64,000 nucleotides of DNA, from the NCBI GenBank assembly GCA_903907865.1, contig CAIVPR010000044.1, forward strand, positions 1 to 64,000, given 5' to 3'. Made by a program: the position numbers and the translations under genes. The DNA is from an uncultured Acidobacteriia bacterium. GTDB lineage: Bacteria; Acidobacteriota; Terriglobia; Bryobacterales; Bryobacteraceae. Below the pieces are notes generated by a model. The model was not told the DNA's origin. It ran no database searches and saw only the letters and a list, made by a program, of their open reading frames with translations. Of this stretch, positions 60,617 through 64,000 are shown one piece after another; positions within the stretch are counted from its first letter, which is position 1, and every line of letters starts with the position of its first letter.

Positions 60617-61285
60617 ATGTTTCCGTATCGCGACGACCGCCCCACTTTTTCGCGCCCTTGGGTCACGTCCCTGCTGATAGCGGTGTGCGTATACGTCTTC
60701 TTCCGCGAGATCACGATGAGCGATTTTGCACGCGACGTGCTAATCCAGCGTTATGGCTTGGTGCCGGCGCACGTGACGCTGCGGTCGTTGGTCACAATGA
60801 TGTTCCTGCACGGCGGCTGGAGCCATATCATCGGCAACATGCTGTTCCTTTGGACCTTCGGCAAGAGCCTGGAGGATGCCATGGGTAGCGTGAAGTTCCT
60901 TGGCTTCTACCTGGCGTGCGGCATTCTTTCGGGGCTTGTGCACGCCGGGGTGAACTACGGATCGCTGATTCCCACAGTCGGCGCTTCCGGGGCCATCGCG
61001 GGCGTGATGGGGGCGTACCTTGTGACATTTCCCCGCGCCAACGTCAAGACGATCTTCTTCTTCCTGATCTTCGTGACCACGCTGGAGATCCCGGCCCCGA
61101 TGGTCTTGCTGTATTGGTTCGGTGTCCAACTCGTGAGCGGCTACGGCTCCATCGCGCATACGACGGTCTCCGATGGCGGCGTTGCGTGGTTTGGGCACAT
61201 CGGCGGCTTCGTGGTCGGCATCATATTGGTGTTCGCAATGGGCACGCGCCGACGCTATTACCGCCCGCGCGTGTATTACTCTTAG
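60617..61285 (+). CDS. Rhomboid-family intramembrane serine protease
   Basis: 222 residues from ATG at 60617. About six membrane helices are visible. TMMFLHGGWSHIIGNMLFLW is the rhomboid H-G-W plus HxxxN motif. VGASGAIAGVMGAYL has the catalytic Ser, and FGHIGGFVVGIIL the catalytic His. It cleaves membrane proteins; substrates unknown. The gene follows the PfkB kinase immediately. Confidence 0.93.
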   Translation: MFPYRDDRPTFSRPWVTSLLIAVCVYVFFREITMSDFARDVLIQRYGLVPAHVTLRSLVTMMFLHGGWSHIIGNMLFLWTFGKSLEDAMGSVKFLGFYLACGILSGLVHAGVNYGSLIPTVGASGAIAGVMGAYLVTFPRANVKTIFFFLIFVTTLEIPAPMVLLYWFGVQLVSGYGSIAHTTVSDGGVAWFGHIGGFVVGIILVFAMGTRRRYYRPRVYYS

Positions 61286-61301
61286 CACGGAAAAGGAACA
61301 A

Positions 61302-62009
61302 ATGATCGACGTACTGGCCATCGCGGCCCACCCCGACGACGTGGAACAGACCTGTGGCGGCACGCTGCTCAAGATGGCCGAAACCGGGTACAAAACCGGA
61401 ATCATCGACCTGACGGCGGGCGACATGGGTACGCGGGGCACGCCCGAGCAGCGCGTGGCCGAGTCGGAGGTGGCGGCGGGCATTCTGCGCGTGACGCACC
61501 GGGAAAACCTGCACTTCCCCGACGCCCGCCTCGAAAATTCCATGGCCGGACGCATGACCTTGGCGTACAAGATCCGCGTCCTGCGCCCGAGGACGGTGAT
61601 CCTGCCGTATTGGACCGGTCGGCATCCCGACCACTACCGGGCGTCGGAAATCGGCTACGAGGCCTGTTTCCTTGCGGGGTTGCGGAAGATCGACCAGTAC
61701 ACCGAGCCGCACCGGCCTTACAAGATCATTTATTCGTCGGTCTACGCGAACGTCACGCCGTCGTTCGTGGTGGACGTGACGAGGCAGTTCGACCGGCGGA
61801 TGGACTCGCTGTTGGCCTACAGATCGCAGTACGGGGCCGTGGAAGAGGGCTCGGATTTGTTTCCGGACGAGGCCGAGATCCGCGACCGTCTGGCATCCAC
61901 GGCGCGGTTTTACGGCAATCTGATCGGGGTGAAGTACGGGGAGCCGTATGCGGTCAAGGAGACGATGCGGGTGGACGATATTGTGACGATGCCGGTGCGG
62001 AGTTTGTAA
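61302..62009 (+). CDS. bshB1: Bacillithiol-type GlcNAc-malate deacetylase
   Basis: 235 residues from ATG at 61302 with AAAAGGAAC upstream. AIAAHPDDVEQTCGGTL holds the zinc-binding HPDD motif of the PIG-L/LmbE family. TAGDMGTRGTPEQRVAESEV and YWTGRHPDHYRASEI are characteristic of BshB1. The enzyme removes the acetyl group from GlcNAc-malate in bacillithiol synthesis. bshA and bshC are not in view. It is the last gene of the truB-dcd-PfkB-rhomboid run. Confidence 0.88.
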   Translation: MIDVLAIAAHPDDVEQTCGGTLLKMAETGYKTGIIDLTAGDMGTRGTPEQRVAESEVAAGILRVTHRENLHFPDARLENSMAGRMTLAYKIRVLRPRTVILPYWTGRHPDHYRASEIGYEACFLAGLRKIDQYTEPHRPYKIIYSSVYANVTPSFVVDVTRQFDRRMDSLLAYRSQYGAVEEGSDLFPDEAEIRDRLASTARFYGNLIGVKYGEPYAVKETMRVDDIVTMPVRSL

Positions 62010-62039
62010 TTCGGAGGGGTGTTAGGCGCAACGCTGCGT

Positions 62040-63314
62040 TCAGGCTTGGTGGACTGCGACTGACGTTCGGATGTCCTCGTTGCAGTCCCAGCGGCATTCC
62101 TCCCTAAGATCGTCCGAGAGGACACCAAGTTCGATCATGCGGAGAACCACGCCTTCCCGGCAGTGCGAACAGGGTTGGTGGAGGTAGCGGTCCAGGAGGA
62201 TCGCTGTCTCAAATTGGGGATTAGGGTGGCGTTCCCAGAATTCCTCGATGGCGCGCCCCATCGATTGCTTGATGTCACGGTCCGACTCCTTGAGAAACCA
62301 TTGCCGGATGATTTCGTGATCGCCTTCCACGTAGTTCCGGTTCAGCAGCGCCACGGCAAACCTTTGGCAGTCATCGTGAGTCGCAACGGCGCGGAACGCG
62401 AAGGCGCGAACCCTAGGATCGGTGACGTTGCACAGCGCCAACGCAGCAGACCAACGGACCTCATCGTCATAGTGTTGAAGAAGCTTGAGGATGAGTCCCG
62501 GGTCAAGCGGGAATGTGGCGGTGGAGAAAATACCCAGATAGGCCCGAATGATGGCCTGATCGGTCAGTTCCTTTAGTGCCGCCGCAGCCTTGCGGAGTTC
62601 GTCGGCGTTCGCAGTCTTTCCCCAGACTCGGTACCGATACCGGTGGCTCAGAGGTGCCAACTCAAGCAACTGTTCATAGTTCCAAGAAGAGACGTCGGGC
62701 CTCGGTTCTGGTTCCTTCGATTCAGCCGCCAGCCGGACAAGTTCGTGCTCCAAGAACGTCTTAATGTATCGGTTTCCAGTTGCCTCGTCCCGTAGGGCCC
62801 TTAGAACTACGTCGTCCCCAAACCGCTCCTTGGCATCCGACACCAGCCAACCGCTGTCAACGCAACCGGGGTTAGCTTCCAGCAACGTCCCCAGTTTCTC
62901 GGCAACGTACAACAGCCCTTTCAACCCCCTCAAGCCCACAAAGCAGATGCCGACCTCCGCTCCGTAGCCCGGACCGGGGGAATACGCCGCGTACATCGCA
63001 CCCAGTGCTTGGTCATCCCCGCCCTCGGCCCAGATCCAAGCCAAGCGAAACCGCTGGACGGTATCGATTGAGTCGCCCCCCGTTCCCAGCGAGGCCACCA
63101 CAGCGTTCCTATAGGGAGCAGGATCCGGCAGGCACGACAGTAGGTCGGACACGTAGGACGCACGGGTTCCCTCGATCTGCGGGTCCAACGCCCAACAATG
63201 CAAACAGGCCTCCAGGATTTCCTCTTGGAGGCCTGCATCGCCATACTTGCGAACATGTAGGATCGCGCGCCCCAACCCCAACTCCAAACTATGCCGGAAT
63301 TGTGCGCGATTCAT
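62040..63314 (-). CDS. HEAT-like helical repeat protein of unknown function
   Basis: 424 residues from ATG at 63314, just 4 bp after the pckG stop. Nothing resembles a known catalytic motif. The middle (QHYDDEVRWSAALALCNVTD, then RVRAFAFRAVATHDDCQRFA) looks like HEAT or armadillo repeats. Near the C-terminus HQPCSHCREGVVLR and REECRWDCNEDIR give a cluster of four Cys plus His that might bind zinc. No signal peptide is seen. The role is unknown. Confidence 0.6.
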   Translation of the reverse strand: MNRAQFRHSLELGLGRAILHVRKYGDAGLQEEILEACLHCWALDPQIEGTRASYVSDLLSCLPDPAPYRNAVVASLGTGGDSIDTVQRFRLAWIWAEGGDDQALGAMYAAYSPGPGYGAEVGICFVGLRGLKGLLYVAEKLGTLLEANPGCVDSGWLVSDAKERFGDDVVLRALRDEATGNRYIKTFLEHELVRLAAESKEPEPRPDVSSWNYEQLLELAPLSHRYRYRVWGKTANADELRKAAAALKELTDQAIIRAYLGIFSTATFPLDPGLILKLLQHYDDEVRWSAALALCNVTDPRVRAFAFRAVATHDDCQRFAVALLNRNYVEGDHEIIRQWFLKESDRDIKQSMGRAIEEFWERHPNPQFETAILLDRYLHQPCSHCREGVVLRMIELGVLSDDLREECRWDCNEDIRTSVAVHQA

Positions 63315-63320
63315 CAAACA

Positions 63321-64000
63321 TCACAACCGGCAAATCAGCAATTCGCGCTCGTACACAATCTCCGGCGGCAAGTGGTCGTGGAGTTCGATGAACAACTCCT
63401 CGTGCCCGATCACTTCCTTGCGCCAATCCTCATGGCTGAACGCCTGCAACTGGTCGAACTTCTCCTGCGGGAAGTCCATGCCGCGCCATTCAATGTCGGC
63501 ATACGTCGGCATCCAGCCAATGGGCGTTTCGCGGCCCATGGCGCGACCCTTCGAGCGGTCCACGATCCATTTCAGCACGCGCATATTCTCGCGGAAGCCC
63601 GGCCACACGAAGTTGCCGTCCTTGTCCTTGCGGAACCAGTTGACGTGGAAGATGCGGGGGGTCTCGGTCAGGCGGCGCTGGACCTTGAGCCAGTGGCGGA
63701 AGTAGTCGCCCATGTGGTAGCCGCAGAAGGGCAGCATGGCCATAGGGTCGCGCCGGACCTTGCCGACAGCCCCGGCCGCAGCCGCGGTGGTTTCCGAGCC
63801 CATGGTGGCACCGGTGTAGACGCCCGCGCTCCAGTTGAACGCCTGGAAGACCAGCGGCATGGTGGTGGCGCGGCGGCCTCCGAAGATGATGGCGGAGATG
63901 GGGACGCCGTTGGGGGATTCCCAGTCCTTGTCGATGGTCGGGCACTGCGATGCGGGAGCGGTGAAGCGAGAGTTCGGGTGGGCCGCCTTGACGCCCTTCT
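63321..64000 (-). CDS. pckG: GTP-dependent phosphoenolpyruvate carboxykinase, C-terminal part (5' end outside window)
   Basis: The frame is open to the right edge and ends at 63321, giving about 226 residues. [52 protein letters not shown] and [20 protein letters not shown] are the conserved C-terminal half of PckG, including the metal- and nucleotide-binding regions. The P-loop and lid lie outside or at the edge. It catalyses oxaloacetate + GTP to PEP for gluconeogenesis. It is followed at once by the HEAT-like gene. Confidence 0.95.
   Translation of the reverse strand, partial: KGVKAAHPNSRFTAPASQCPTIDKDWESPNGVPISAIIFGGRRATTMPLVFQAFNWSAGVYTGATMGSETTAAAAGAVGKVRRDPMAMLPFCGYHMGDYFRHWLKVQRRLTETPRIFHVNWFRKDKDGNFVWPGFRENMRVLKWIVDRSKGRAMGRETPIGWMPTYADIEWRGMDFPQEKFDQLQAFSHEDWRKEVIGHEELFIELHDHLPPEIVYERELLICRL

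Noticed and set aside
1-64000. tRNA or rRNA genes
   Set aside because: I scanned by eye for T-loop and acceptor patterns and found none convincing; a tRNAscan-SE run would settle this.

Overview
The window is GC-rich and bacterial. Its gene content points to the Acidobacteriota, most likely the Bryobacterales/Solibacteraceae: a TIGR03437-type C-terminal domain (41333-43417), a GWxTD-domain protein, an Oar-like TonB receptor with an N-terminal carboxypeptidase-regulatory-like domain, several secreted NHL propellers, a bacillithiol-type deacetylase and a GTP-type PEP carboxykinase. This assignment rests on family knowledge; there is no rRNA gene to confirm it.

Left end (1-11.3 kb): a decayed defence island read leftwards. 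One operon holds a SNF2-type helicase with a DUF3883-like end, an AlbA/Schlafen-like protein, a small protein with a possible sliding-clamp-like N-terminus, a PLD-like protein without HKD, and a DUF1156 adenine methylase. An IS66-type element has cut off the methylase C-terminus. Upstream lies a chimeric remnant (a short leader resembling a DUF499 ATPase start, joined to a DarG-type antitoxin C-terminus, with an in-frame amber codon), followed by a seven-copy 73-76 bp tandem repeat.

11.3-20.6 kb: a leftward secreted/outer-membrane group (M20 peptidase, TonB receptor, GWxTD protein, di-haem cytochrome) with a hairpin-rich repeat cluster inside it, then a DUF1906 hydrolase and a zeta-type toxin-antitoxin pair. 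20.7-25.6 kb: a rightward housekeeping run larC-metG-tatD-polyprenyl synthase. 25.7-30.4 kb: signalling genes on the minus strand (hybrid histidine kinase; porin, periplasmic binding protein and chemoreceptor). 30.9-36.6 kb: ABC-F protein, zinc ribbon, a sigma factor followed by a zinc-finger/STAS fusion, a K+ channel and nagA.

36.6-43.4 kb: the most striking block. Three secreted six-bladed propellers resemble peptidyl-hydroxyglycine lyase (PAL). A cytochrome c protein beside them carries a PHM-type copper monooxygenase domain with all the expected copper ligands. Together they look like a split bacterial version of the two halves of the peptide-amidating enzyme PAM. One propeller has lost all three metal histidines.

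43.4-53 kb (minus strand): a PAS/GGDEF/EAL protein, then a leftward tetrapyrrole/isoprenoid run (FAH-family, ispG, DUF2203, hemC, a cobA-hemD fusion, a lipoprotein, a geranylgeranyl-reductase-like flavoprotein). 53-62 kb: hfq followed at once by hflX, which appears to start at an AUC codon; pgsA overlapping a RodZ-like gene tail to tail; then a rightward run of glutaminyl-cyclase-like peptidase, truB, duplicated-domain dcd, PfkB kinase, rhomboid and bshB1. The right edge holds a HEAT-like protein and the 3' part of pckG. No tRNA, rRNA or CRISPR array was recognised.
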